From positions 3,410,001 through 3,474,000 of the forward strand of contig JASFXZ010000039.1 in assembly GCA_032209605.1 (NCBI GenBank): a stretch of 64,000 nt of DNA. Reading direction: 5' to 3'. The position numbers were made by a program, and so were the translations under genes. The notes under the pieces were generated by a model. The model did not search any database, was not told where the DNA came from, and saw nothing but the letters and a program-made list of their open reading frames with translations. The DNA comes from Mactromeris polynyma (lineage: Eukaryota; Mollusca; Bivalvia; Venerida; Mactridae). Positions 38,758-50,300 of the stretch are shown here, piece after piece; the stretch's first letter is position 1; every line of letters starts with the position of its first letter.

Positions 38758-40100
38758 ATAAACTCAAAAATAAACTCAAATATACCAATAAACTGCATTC
38801 AAATTGGAATATTTTGCATATTCTTTAGGTAAATTAGATCAATACAATCAACAGGTGAACTCTATTTTCCTCGCTAAATGCATTTAAAACAGTGAATATA
38901 ACTTATTACATATGAATTTTAGTTCAATATATTCAAAAATAAACTCAAATATACCAATGAACTGCATTCAAAGTGGAATATTTTGCATATTCTTTAGGTA
39001 TAATAGGTCAATATAATCAACAGGTGAACTCTATTTTCCTCACTAATTGCATTTAAAACAGTGAATATAAGATATTACATATGAATTTTAGTTCAATATA
39101 TTCAAACATGAACTCTAATACAACCATAAATTGCATTCAAAGTGGAAAACTTTGCATATTATTTAGGTATATTAGGTCCATACAATCAATATATGAACTG
39201 TATTTTCCTCAGTAATTGCATTCAAAATAGTAAATATAACACAATATAATATGAATTTTAGGTCAATATATGCAAAAATGAACTCTAATATACCCATATA
39301 TTGCATTCAAAGTGGAAATTGTGCATATTCTTTAGGTATATTAGGCCTATATAATCAATAGGTGAACTCTATTCTTCTCACTAAATGCATTTAAAACAGT
39401 GAATATAACTCATTACATATTAATTTTAATTCAATATATTCAAAAATAAACTAAAATATACCAATGAACTGCATTCAAAGTGGAATATTTTGCATATTCT
39501 TTAGGTATAATAGTTCAATATAATCAACAGGTGAACTCTATTTTCCTCACTAATTGCATTTAAAACAGTGAATATAACATATTACATATGCATTTTAGTT
39601 CAATACATTCAAACATGAACTCTAATACCCCATAAATTGCATTCAAAGTGGAAAATTGTGCATATTCTTTAGGTGTATAAGGCCCATACAATCAACTTGT
39701 GAACTGTATTTTCCTCAGTAATTGCATTCAAATAGTAAATATAGCACATTATATATGAATTTTAGGTCAATATATGCAAAAATGAACTCAAATATACCCA
39801 TACATTGCATTCAAAGTGGAAAATTGTGCATATTCCTTAGGTATATTAGGTCTATACAATCAACATCTGAACTGTATTTTCCTCAGTAATTGCATTCAAA
39901 ATAGTACATAAAACACATTATATTTGAATTCTAGTTCAATATATTCCAAAATGAACTCAAATATACCAATAAAATGCATTGAAAGTGGGAATTAGTGCAT
40001 ATTCTTTAGGTTTATTAAGTCAATATAATCAAAAGGTGAACTATATTTTCCTCACTAATTGCATTTAAAACAGTAAATATAAGATTGTATATATGAATTT

Positions 40101-41111
40101 GACTGATATGTCATGTTGTATTTTTGGGGACCAGAGCATAACAATATTTCGAATGAGACACTGTAATTACAGCCTTCAAATTATTCAAGTAATCTGATCA
40201 TATAGCCTAGATGTCTGAAATTCTTATTATTAATGAAATTTAAATACTAAAATGATTACAACATTCTATACAGAATCATTTAATACTTGAATTATTGTGT
40301 AACTATCTAATTTATATTGCTTTTTTTCAAACCCATTTCATATCTTTAAAGTTAATTTATTACTCTTTTAGCAAACCTTAGCATGTTTGAAGCTGTAAGG
40401 TTATGTGGTTCTTTTTTTTGTTCACTTTTAACCTTCTGTATTTCATAGTATAAATCATAAGATGCTTAAATGAAGGGTTGTCTAAAAACGTAACGAATTT
40501 ATATTCACTGTACCTCAAAGTATTCAAACTGAACTAGAGGTAGGTTCTAATATACACTTCGCCTTGCATTACAATAACCAGGACCGACAATTCGGCCCCG
40601 CAAATACCGTGATACAGCCGGATAATATGGTCAAAGTGTTTATTTCCAACGAGTGAGGGTATTTTCTTTATTTCCAACGAGTGAGAACCGGTTAAATGTT
40701 TAAAATTCGGCGTGTTTTTCGGAGCTCCGTCCACCATGCGCAGATACAAATGTAACTTAACGATTTTCCCCCTCAAAGTTTGCGAGCCCGGTCATTGAGA
40801 TTACAGGTGTCTAAAATGTCAAAACGCACACTTATTAAAGTACTTGTATTTCAAGTATTTCAAATATCTCTCCGATGTTGCAACTGTAGTCGTTACTTTT
40901 CTTTGTTACTCGGCAAAAACCTGAAACTTAAGTATCCGTTATAATTCCGGGCCCTGATGTTAACGTACATGCGGACTATATTACAAGTCTAGAGATAAGA
41001 ATGGTGACAGACAAATACAAAGAATCATGTCGATGAGTCTAAAGTAATGCAATAATACAGACTATATAAAACTAGATATAATTATACCCCAACGAGAGGG
41101 ATACATTGGGG
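40101..41111. repeat. Higher-order repeat spacer, copy 1
   Basis: About 1,011 bp of non-satellite sequence inside the array, less AT-rich than the monomers. It starts 'gactgatatgtcatgttgta' and ends in a hairpin, 'tataccccaa' ... 'ttggggtata'. It holds a minus-strand open frame (40534-40776), a short direct repeat 'tttatttccaacgagtgag' and a TATA-like 'ctatataaaa' about 20 bases before the hairpin. I recognise no RNA gene or transposon protein. The 2,521-bp period is counted from here. Confidence 0.92.
40534..40776 (-). CDS. Open frame in spacer copy 1, doubtful protein
   Basis: Eighty codons and a stop, opening at a TTG. The first ATG is at residue 14, giving a 67-residue product from MVDGAPKNTPNFKHLTG. 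No signal peptide, membrane segment or known motif stands out; the end VLVIVMQGEVYIRTYL is hydrophobic. Its only support is that it stays open in all three spacer copies and that the copies differ from each other at silent positions only. With three differences in total that is weak evidence. It could equally be a decayed piece of a transposon frame or chance. Confidence 0.2.
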   Translation of the reverse strand: MRGKIVKLHLYLRMVDGAPKNTPNFKHLTGSHSLEIKKIPSLVGNKHFDHIIRLYHGICGAELSVLVIVMQGEVYIRTYL

Positions 41112-42621
41112 TATATGCAAAAATAAACTCAAATATACCAATGAGCTGCATTCAAAGTGGAATATTTTGCATCTTCTTTAGGTATATTAGGTCAATATAA
41201 TCAACAGGTGAACTCTATTTTCCTCATTAATTGCATTTAAAACAGTGAATATAACATAAAACATGTACATATGAATTTTAGTTCAATATACATGTATTCA
41301 AAAATGAACTCAAATATACCCATACATTGCATTCAAAGTGGAAAATTGTATGTTAGGTCTATATAATCAATAGGTTAACTCTATTTTCCTCACTAACTGC
41401 ATTTAAAACAGTGAATTTAACATTTTACATATGAATTTTAGTTCAATATATTCAAACATGAACTCTAATACACCCATAAATTGCATTCAAAGTGGAAAAT
41501 TGTGCATATTCTTTAGGTATATTAGGTCCATACAATCAACATATGAACTGTATTTTCCTCAGTAATTGCATTCAAAACAGTAAATATAACACAATATATA
41601 TGAATTTTAGGTCAATATATGCAAAAATGAACTCAAATATACACATAAATTGCATTCAAAGTGGAAAATTGTGCATATTCTTTAGGTATATTAGGTCTAT
41701 ATAATCAATAGGTGAACTCTATTTTCCTCACTAATTGCATTCAAAACAGTGAATATACCTTATAACATATGAATTTTAGTTCAATATATTCAAAAATAAA
41801 CTAAAATATACCAATGAACTGCATTCAAAATGGAATACTTTGCATATTCTTTAGGTATATTAGGTCAATATAATCAACAGGTGACCTCTATTTTCCTCAC
41901 TAATTGCATTTAAAACAGTGAATATAACATATTACATTTGAATTTTAGTTCAATATATTCAAAAATGAACTCAAACACACCCATAAAGTGCATTCAAAGT
42001 GGAAAATTGTGCATATTCTTTAGGTATATTAGGTCTATATAATCAATAGGTGAACTCTATTCTCCTCACTAATAGCATTTAAAACAGTGAATATAAGATA
42101 TTACATATGAATGTTAGTTCAATATATTCAAACATGAACTCTAATACAACCATAATTTGCATTCAAAGTGGAAAATTTTGCATATTATTTAGGTATATTA
42201 GGTCCATACAATCAACATATGAACTGTATTTTCCTCAGTAATTGCATTCAAAATAGTAAATATAACTTATTACATATGAATTTTAGGTCATTACATGCAA
42301 CAATGAACTCAAATATACCCATACATTGCATTCAAAGTGGAAAATTGTGCATATTCTTTAGGTGTATTAGGCCCATACAATCAACATGTGAACTGTATTT
42401 TCCTCAGTAATTGCATTCAAAATAGTACATAAAACACATTATATTTGAATTCTAGTTCAATATATTCCAAAATGAACTCAAATATACCAATAAAATGCAT
42501 TGAAAGTGGGAATTAGTGCATATTCTATAGGTTTATTAAGTCAATATAATCAAAAGGTGAACTATATTTTCCTCACTAATTGCATTTAAAACAGTAAATA
42601 TAAGATTGTATATATGAATTT

Positions 42622-43632
42622 GACTGATATGTCATGTTGTATTTTTGGGGACCAGAGCATAACAATATTTCGAATGAGACACTGTAATTACAGCCTTCAA
42701 ATTATTCAAGTAATCTGATCATATAGCCTAGATGTCTGAAATTCTTATTATTAATGAAATTTAAATACTAAAATGATTACAACATTCTATACAGAATCAT
42801 TTAATACTTGAATTATTGTGTAACTATCTAATTTATATTGCTTTTTTTCAAACCCATTTCATATCTTTAAAGTTAATTTATTACTCTTTTAGCAAACCTT
42901 AGCATGTTTGAAGCTGTAAGGTTATGTGGTTCTTTTTTTTGTTCACTTTTAACCTTCTGTATTTCATAGTATAAATCATAAGATGCTTAAATGAAGGGTT
43001 GTCTAAAAATGTAACGAATTTATATTCACTGTACCTCAAAGTATTCAAACTGAACTAGAGGTAGGTTCTAATATACACTTCGCCTTGCATTACAATAACC
43101 AGGACCGACAATTCGGCCCCGCAAATACCGTGATACAGCCGGATAATATGGTCAAAGTGTTTATTTCCAACGAGTGAGGGTATTTTCTTTATTTCCAATG
43201 AGTGAGAACCGGTTAAATGTTTAAAATTCGGCGTGTTTTTCGGAGCTCCGTCCACCATGCGCAGATACAAATGTAACTTCACGATTTTTCCCCTCAAAGT
43301 TTGCGAGCCCGGTCATTGAGATTACAGGTGTCTAAAATGTCAAAACGCACACTTATTAAAGTACTTGTATTTCACGTATTTCAAATATCTCTCCGATGTT
43401 GCAACTGTAGTCGTTACTTTTCTTTGTTACTCGGCAAAAACCTGAAACTTAAGTATCCGTTATAATTCCGGGCCCTGATGTTAACGTACATGCGGACTAT
43501 ATTACAAGTCTAGAGATAAGAATGGTGACAGACAAATACAAAGAATCATGTCGATGAGTCTAAAGTAATGCAATAATACAGACTATATAAAACTAGATAT
43601 AATTATACCCCAACGAGAGGGATACATTGGGG
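42622..43632. repeat. Higher-order repeat spacer, copy 2
   Basis: Offset exactly 2,521 bp from copy 1. It differs from copies 1 and 3 at about half a dozen positions noticed by eye: 'aaatgtaacg' for 'aaacgtaacg' (43010), 'ccaatgag' for 'ccaacgag' (43199), 'cttcacg' for 'cttaacg' and 'ttttcccc' for 'ttccccc' (about 43280-43291), and 'ttcacgt' for 'ttcaagt' (43374). Confidence 0.92.
43055..43297 (-). CDS. Open frame in spacer copy 2, doubtful protein
   Basis: Same 80-residue translation as copy 1 despite three base changes inside the frame (a Gly, a Val and a Ser codon, all silent). The same doubts about a non-ATG opening and unknown function apply. Confidence 0.2.
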   Translation of the reverse strand: MRGKIVKLHLYLRMVDGAPKNTPNFKHLTGSHSLEIKKIPSLVGNKHFDHIIRLYHGICGAELSVLVIVMQGEVYIRTYL

Positions 43633-45142
43633 TATATGCAAAAATAAACTCAAATATACCAATGAGCTGCATTCAAAGTGGAATATTTTGCATCTTCTTT
43701 AGGTATATTAGGTCAATATAATCAACAGGTGAACTCTATTTTCCTCATTAATTGCATTTAAAACAGTGAATATAACATAAAACATGTACATATGAATTTT
43801 AGTTCAATATACATGTATTCAAAAATGAACTCAAATATACCCATACATTGCATTCAAAGTGGAAAATTGTATGTTAGGTCTATATAATCAATAGGTTAAC
43901 TCTTTTTTCCTGACTAATTGCATTTAAAACAGTGAATTTAACATTTTACATATGAATTTTAGTTCAATATATTCAAACATGAACTCTAATACACCCATAA
44001 ATTGCATTCAAAGTGGAAAATTGTGCATATTCTTTAGGTATATTAGGTCCATACAATCAACATATGAACTGTATTTTCCTCAGTAATTGCATTCAAAACA
44101 GTAAATATAACACAATATATATGAATTTTAGGTCAATATATGCAAAAATGAACTCAAATATACACATAAATTGCATTCAAAGTGGAAAATTGTGCATATT
44201 CTTTAGGTATATTAGGTCTATATAATCAATAGGTGAACTCTATTTTCCTCACTAATTGCATTCAAAACAGTGAATATACCTTATAACATATGAATTTTAG
44301 TTCAATATATTCAAAAATAAACTAAAATATACCAATGAACTGCATTCAAAATGGAATACTTTGCATATTCTTTAGGTATATTAGGTCAATATAATCAACA
44401 GGTGACCTCTATTTTCCTCACTAATTGCATTTAAAACAGTGAATATAACATATTACATTTGAATTTTAGTTCAATATATTCAAAAATGAACTCAAACACA
44501 CCCATAAAGTGCATTCAAAGTGGAAAATTGTGCATATTCTTTAGGTATATTAGGTCTATATAATCAATAGGTGAACTCTATTCTCCTCACTAATAGCATT
44601 TAAAACAGTGAATATAAGATATTACATATGAATGTTAGTTCAATAAATTCAAACATGAACTCTAATACAACCATAATTTGCATTCAAAGTGGAAAATTTT
44701 GCATATTATTTAGGTATATTAGGTCCATACAATCAACATATGAACTGTATTTTCCTCAGTAATTGCATTCAAAATAGTTAATATAACTTATTACATATGA
44801 ATTTTAGGTCATTACATGCAAAAATGAACTCAAATATACCCATATATTGCATTCAAAGTGGAAAATTGTGCATATTCCTTAGGTATATTAGGTCTATACA
44901 ATCAACATCTGAACTGTATTTTCCTCAGTAATTGCATTCAAAATAGTACATAAAACACATTATATTTGAATTCTAGTTCAATATATTCCAAAATGAACTC
45001 AAATATACCAATAAAATGCATTGAAAGTGGGAATTAGTGCATATTCTTTAGGTTTATTAAGTCAATATAATCAAAAGGTGAACTATATTTTCCTCACTAA
45101 TTGCATTTAAAACAGTAAATATAAGATTGTATATATGAATTT

Positions 45143-46153
45143 GACTGATATGTCATGTTGTATTTTTGGGGACCAGAGCATAACAATATTTCGAATGAGA
45201 CACTGTAATTACAGCCTTCAAATTATTCAAGTAATCTGATCATATAGCCTAGATGTCTGAAATTCTTATTATTAATGAAATTTAAATACTAAAATGATTA
45301 CAACATTCTATACAGAATCATTTAATACTTGAATTATTGTGTAACTATCTAATTTATATTGCTTTTTTTCAAACCCATTTCATATCTTTAAAGTTAATTT
45401 ATTACTCTTTTAGCAAACCTTAGCATGTTTGAAGCTGTAAGGTTATGTGGTTCTTTTTTTTGTTCACTTTTAACCTTCTGTATTTCATAGTATAAATCAT
45501 AAGATGCTTAAATGAAGGGTTGTCTAAAAACGTAACGAATTTATATTCACTGTACCTCAAAGTATTCAAACTGAACTAGAGGTAGGTTCTAATATACACT
45601 TCGCCTTGCATTACAATAACCAGGACCGACAATTCGGCCCCGCAAATACCGTGATACAGCCGGATAATATGGTCAAAGTGTTTATTTCCAACGAGTGAGG
45701 GTATTTTCTTTATTTCCAACGAGTGAGAACCGGTTAAATGTTTAAAATTCGGCGTGTTTTTCGGAGCTCCGTCCACCATGCGCAGATACAAATGTAACTT
45801 AACGATTTTCCCCCTCAAAGTTTGCGAGCCCGGTCATTGAGATTACAGGTGTCTAAAATGTCAAAACGCACACTTATTAAAGTACTTGTATTTCAAGTAT
45901 TTCAAATATCTCTCCGATGTTGCAACTGTAGTCGTTACTTTTCTTTGTTACTCGGCAAAAACCTGAAACTTAAGTATCCGTTATAATTCCGGGCCCTGAT
46001 GTTAACGTACATGCGGACTATATTACAAGTCTAGAGATAAGAATGGTGACAGACAAATACAAAGAATCATGTCGATGAGTCTAAAGTAATGCAATAATAC
46101 AGACTATATAAAACTAGATATAATTATACCCCAACGAGAGGGATACATTGGGG
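45143..46153. repeat. Higher-order repeat spacer, copy 3
   Basis: Offset 2,521 bp from copy 2 and, over the ~1 kb compared by eye, without a difference from copy 1. The satellite segment just before it also matches the one before copy 1 ('cattccttaggtatatt', 'aacatctgaactg') rather than the one before copy 2. Confidence 0.92.
45576..45818 (-). CDS. Open frame in spacer copy 3, doubtful protein
   Basis: Identical to the frame in copy 1 at the nucleotide level as far as compared by eye. It is listed for completeness; protein status is unproven. Confidence 0.2.
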   Translation of the reverse strand: MRGKIVKLHLYLRMVDGAPKNTPNFKHLTGSHSLEIKKIPSLVGNKHFDHIIRLYHGICGAELSVLVIVMQGEVYIRTYL

Positions 46154-47787
46154 TATATGCAAAAATAAACTCAAATATACCAATGAGCTGCATTCAAAGT
46201 GGAATATTTTGCATCTTCTTTAGGTATATTAGGTCAATATAATCAACAGGTGAACTCTATTTTCCTCATTAATTGCATTTAAAACAGTGAATATAACATA
46301 AAACATGTACATATGAATTTTAGTTCAATATACATGTATTCAAAAATGAACTCAAATATACCCATACATTGCATTCAAAGTGGAAAATTGTATGTTAGGT
46401 CTATATAATCAATAGGTTAACTCTATTTTCCTCACTAATTGCATTTAAAACAGTGAATATAACATTTTACATATGAATTTTAGTTCAATATATTCAAACA
46501 TTAACTCTAATACACCCATAAATTGCATTCAAAGTGAAAAATTGTGCATATTCTTTAGGTATATTAGGTCCATACAATCAACATATGAACTGTATTTTCC
46601 TCAGTAATTGCATTCAAAACAGTAAATATAACACAATATATGTATTAATTTTAGGTCAATATATGCAACAATGAACTCAAATATACCCATATATTGCATT
46701 CAAAGTGGAAAATTGTGCATATTCTTTAGGTATATTAGGTCCATACAATCAACATTGAACTGTATTTTCCTCACTAATTGCATTTAAAACAGTGAATATA
46801 ACATATTACATTTGAATTTTAGGTCAATACATGCAACAATGAACTCAAATATACCCATATATTGCAATCAAAGTGGACAATTGTGCATATTCTTTAGGTA
46901 TATTAGGTCCATACAATCAACATATGAACTGTATTTTCCTCACTTATTGCATTTAAAACAGTGAATATAACATATTACATATGAATTTTAGTTCAATATA
47001 TTCAAACATGAACTCTATTACACCCATAAATTGCATTCAAAGTGGAAAATTGTGCATATTCTTTAGATATATTAGGTCCAAACAAGTAACATATGAACTG
47101 TATTTTCCTCAGTAATTGCATTCAAAATAGTAAATATAACACAAAATATATGAATTTTAGGTCAATGTATGCAAAAATGAACTCAAATATACCCATATAC
47201 ATGTATTGCATTCAAAGTGGAAATTGTGCATATTCTTTGGTATATTGGGTCTATAAAATCAAAGGGTAACTCTTTTTTTCTCACAAATTGCATTCAAAAC
47301 AGTGAATATAACTTATTACATATGAATTTTAGTTCAATATATTCAAAAATAAACTCAAATATACCAATGAACTGCATTCAAATTGGAATATTTTGCATAT
47401 TCTTTAGGTAAATTAGATCAATACAATCAACAGGTGAACTCTATTTTCCTCACTAAATGCATTTAAAACAGTGAATATAACATATTACATATGAATTTTA
47501 GTTCAATATATTCAAAAATAAACTCAAATATACCAATGAACTGCATTCAAAGTGGATTATTTTGCATATTCTTTAGGTATAATAGGTCAATATAATCAAC
47601 AGGTGAACTCTATTTTCCTCACTAATTGCATTTAAAACAGTGAATATAAGATATTACATATGAATTTTAGTTCAATATATTCAAACATGAACTCTAATAC
47701 AACCATAAATTGCATTCAAAGTGGAAAACTTTGCATATTATTTAGGTATATTAGGTCCATACAATCAACATAGAACTGTATTTTCCT

Positions 47788-48195
47788 TTGGATGTTCGAT
47801 TCAAATTGGTTCAATTATTTAGTTCTAATAAGGATGTAGTTTTAGAACGATTGTCAATGTTTCTACAAAGTGCTGTTAAAGTGCGTACAAATCTATTACG
47901 TTCTTTAGAAATACAAAAGATGACTCAGTAAAGGTTCCCTGGGAGTTTTGCTTGATCACGTCTTCAGTACGTTACCATGTATATTGGATTGGATTGCGGT
48001 TTTTCATATGTTCATATGTATTCATGTTGCATCACTGTCGCTTTTCATGTGTATTGTAATATTGTTTGTATGTATAAATGTACATGTATACTTACTCTCA
48101 TAGAGTATATCAATATTATTATTGTGTAAATTGTATACATTGGATGATAAGTAGTATACTTAAATCCAAATATTAATAAATCATTCTGTTCTGTT
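47788..48195 (+). mobile_element. 5'-truncated LINE (non-LTR retrotransposon) 3' end
   Basis: Immediately after the satellite, a frame of 47 codons runs from 47788 to a TAA at 47929-47931. Its translation (LDVRFKLVQLFSSNKDVVLE ... SLEIQKMTQ) resembles the extreme C-terminus of a LINE reverse-transcriptase polyprotein. It is followed by an AT-rich 3' UTR and a terminal 'attctgttctgttc', a tail I associate with bivalve LINEs. The catalytic part is absent, so it is dead on arrival. Family assignment is from memory. Confidence 0.65.
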
Positions 48196-48867
48196 CATAT
48201 ACCAACTTATAAACTTAATATCTAAAATCATTTGGTAGCATACGTCATAAGAAAATGAAAGGCTAATTATTGTCGATGATGCAATTTATTGGTTTTCAAT
48301 GAAAACAGGTAGCAATCCTTTACATTTGTAACCATTCAATGCTAATTTGCATCCTGCGTATTTGACTGAATAAAATGCAAGTGAAACTTAATTTTACCCA
48401 AATATAATAGACGACGTCATATGATGTTTGAATGATATAACTATAGGCAAGTTTCAACCCTTTTGCAAAACGCTGAATGGGTAATTGCTTTTCTTAAATT
48501 TTAGTGAATTTGACTCTGATTTGTAACAAAATCTACTTTGACATGTTGTTACAATGATGTAAATCAATGTTTTGTGTATGAAAACACACGTCAAGACACG
48601 TGTTTAAATGCTTTATAATGGAATGAGTCAAAATAAACTCGTGGAAATTGATTTGAGCTTAAGTTGTATCAAAACGTATTGTTTGAATTATGAAATTATT
48701 TTGGTCAGAATTATAAACAATTTAAATATATACATGTATTAAATTCGTTTAAATTTATCAGTAACAAAGACAGAACGTAATTATACATGTACATCTAAAA
48801 TGTCATGTTTTGTCAAACAATATGTATAAAGTATAAACACATGTATATATTCACGATACTGATACTT
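48196..48867. other. Non-coding gap between LINE fragment and SINE
   Basis: AT-rich sequence with stops in all frames; nothing recognised. Confidence 0.5.
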
Positions 48868-49142
48868 GTTTGTTTGTTTTTGGCTTTACGCCGTTTCTAA
48901 ACAGTATTATAGCTTTATACTGAGGTCAGTTGATCTCCTAGGTTACCAACTGGTAGTAACCTGCTTCTCCACAAGCACATGCAACTTTCCTTACATAAAC
49001 CAGAGTTCAGGGGTGGAGGACAAACAATTGTGGATTTATAATCTTCTGTCAAATTGTCAGTGAAGAGCATACGCCTTCCCGGGGTTCGATCCCTCGACCT
49101 CGATTAGTAGTTGAGCGCTCTACCGACTGACCTAAGACACAC
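48868..49142 (-). mobile_element. tRNA-derived SINE of mollusc type
   Basis: On the minus strand the element begins with a tRNA-like head: an A-box-like 'taggtcagtcggtagagcg' (plus-strand 49115-49133) and a B-box 'gggatcgaacccc' (plus-strand 49081-49093). A conserved central domain ('cctccacccctgaactctgg' region) and a tail whose complement reads 'gtttgtttgtttttggcttt' follow. The overall layout matches SINEs of the V-SINE/Meta-SINE type (for example RUDI) reported across molluscs. The anticodon and acceptor stems are degenerate, so it is not a functional tRNA gene. A related copy lies at 58730-58930. Confidence 0.85.
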
Positions 49143-49861
49143 ACAATACATTGCTGTCATGTTTGGACACAATGCAATTAAATATACTTACATATGATAA
49201 TTCCTCACAGCATGGAGCATGGAGCATGGTCATTTTTTCCCCGCCATGTAATCTGTAAACTGCTTCTAACTGGTGATGTATTTTCAAATTTCCCTCAACT
49301 TACTTTGTTGATACGGAAGACAAGTCGTCCTGGCTTGAATTAACACTTCACGATATCCATTTTCTGTATTTATAAATGTTCATTAAATGTTGTGCATATT
49401 GAATTGATGTTAATATAATTTTTTGAGCGTTTAAACCTTGCACATGTGGTTATATGTGGATGACATTGTCATCAGTGTAAACTCATCCGAAAATTAACAG
49501 CACAATATAGATCTATTGCGTGATTATATATATATAATGGAAGTTAAAAAATACATTGCATCAAAAATAATATTGATGAAAGTACAATTAAGGTGGTTCC
49601 ATCTTCAAGTCATGCCATTGTGGTTTGGAAAAATAAATATTTCTATATCATTTTGTACAGTTTTTACAAGCAGAGGATCGCGTATAGTTATATCACATAT
49701 TCGAACAATGTGCGTTTTCTTTGATAAAATACATTGTAATTCTATATCTGAAGAAATAGTCAATTTTGTTGCAAATAAATTGTATTTTCAATAAAATTGT
49801 TAAAATTATTCTTCCTTGTTTTGAATATAAAAATTACAGAAAATATGTGTTGATATCTTTA

Positions 49862-50300
49862 TTGCTTCATTGTATAAGGATAAAGTGCAACTATTTATTC
49901 CACCAAGTTCCGGTATTGACAGTCAGAGCGTTTATCAAACCAGTGAAATACGATATGGATATGAAATGAAATATGAAAAACGACCGTATATGGTTACACC
50001 TGAACAATACATTTCAACCTCTCACAAATAGTCTTTCCTTTTCTAAACGGCAAATGTTGGGAAACGCACCGAAAGTCTCTATACTTTTAGAAATTGGTGT
50101 ATGTTTTTTTGCTTCATTGAATACGGATTAAATTAAATTCCATCAAGTTCCGGTATTGACAGACAGAGCATTTATCAAACCAATACAATAAATGGTTATA
50201 TCTGAACAATACGTACATTTCCACCTCCCACAAATATTCTTTCCATTTAAACGGCAAAGGTTGGGAAACGCACCTACAGTCTCTACACTGTTAGGGAAGG
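49862..50300. repeat. Diverged tandem duplication of about 245 bp
   Basis: The phrases 'caagttccggtattgacag', 'tttatcaaacca', 'ctgaacaatac' and 'ttgggaaacgcacc' occur in the same order in the unit from 49862 and the unit from about 50110. Small indels separate the copies, so the duplication is not recent. Confidence 0.85.

Larger units (their letters stand above)
38301..47787. repeat. AT-rich satellite array, ~169-170-bp monomers, with higher-order structure
   Basis: Monomers share the phrases 'ttcaatatattcaaaaatga', 'gcattcaaagtgg', 'gcatattctttaggtatatt' and 'attttcctcactaattgcat'. Measured starts (38922, 39091, 39261; 41441, 41610, 41779) give a period of 169-170 bp. Removing the three spacers leaves roughly 38 monomers. 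Types alternate ('aacaggtgaactc' versus 'aacatatgaactg'; 'cactaattg' versus 'cagtaattg'), and blocks of monomers plus a ~1-kb spacer repeat every 2,521 bp. Every plus-strand open frame inside (runs like QNSKYN and CIQSGK) is a satellite translation, not a gene. The array ends abruptly at 47787 against a LINE fragment. Confidence 0.97.

Noticed and set aside
38377..47411. Several plus-strand open frames of 60-80 codons with similar proteins
   Set aside because: They are translations of the satellite monomers; their likeness reflects the repeat, and stops appear at different places in neighbouring units.
38301..47787. Active centromere
   Set aside because: Monomer size and higher-order structure fit, but nothing in the sequence itself shows centromere protein binding, and a normal gene promoter is under 4 kb away; left as a question.
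49063..49142. Possible functional tRNA gene on the minus strand
   Set aside because: A and B boxes are present but the stems do not pair well and the sequence continues into a SINE body and tail.
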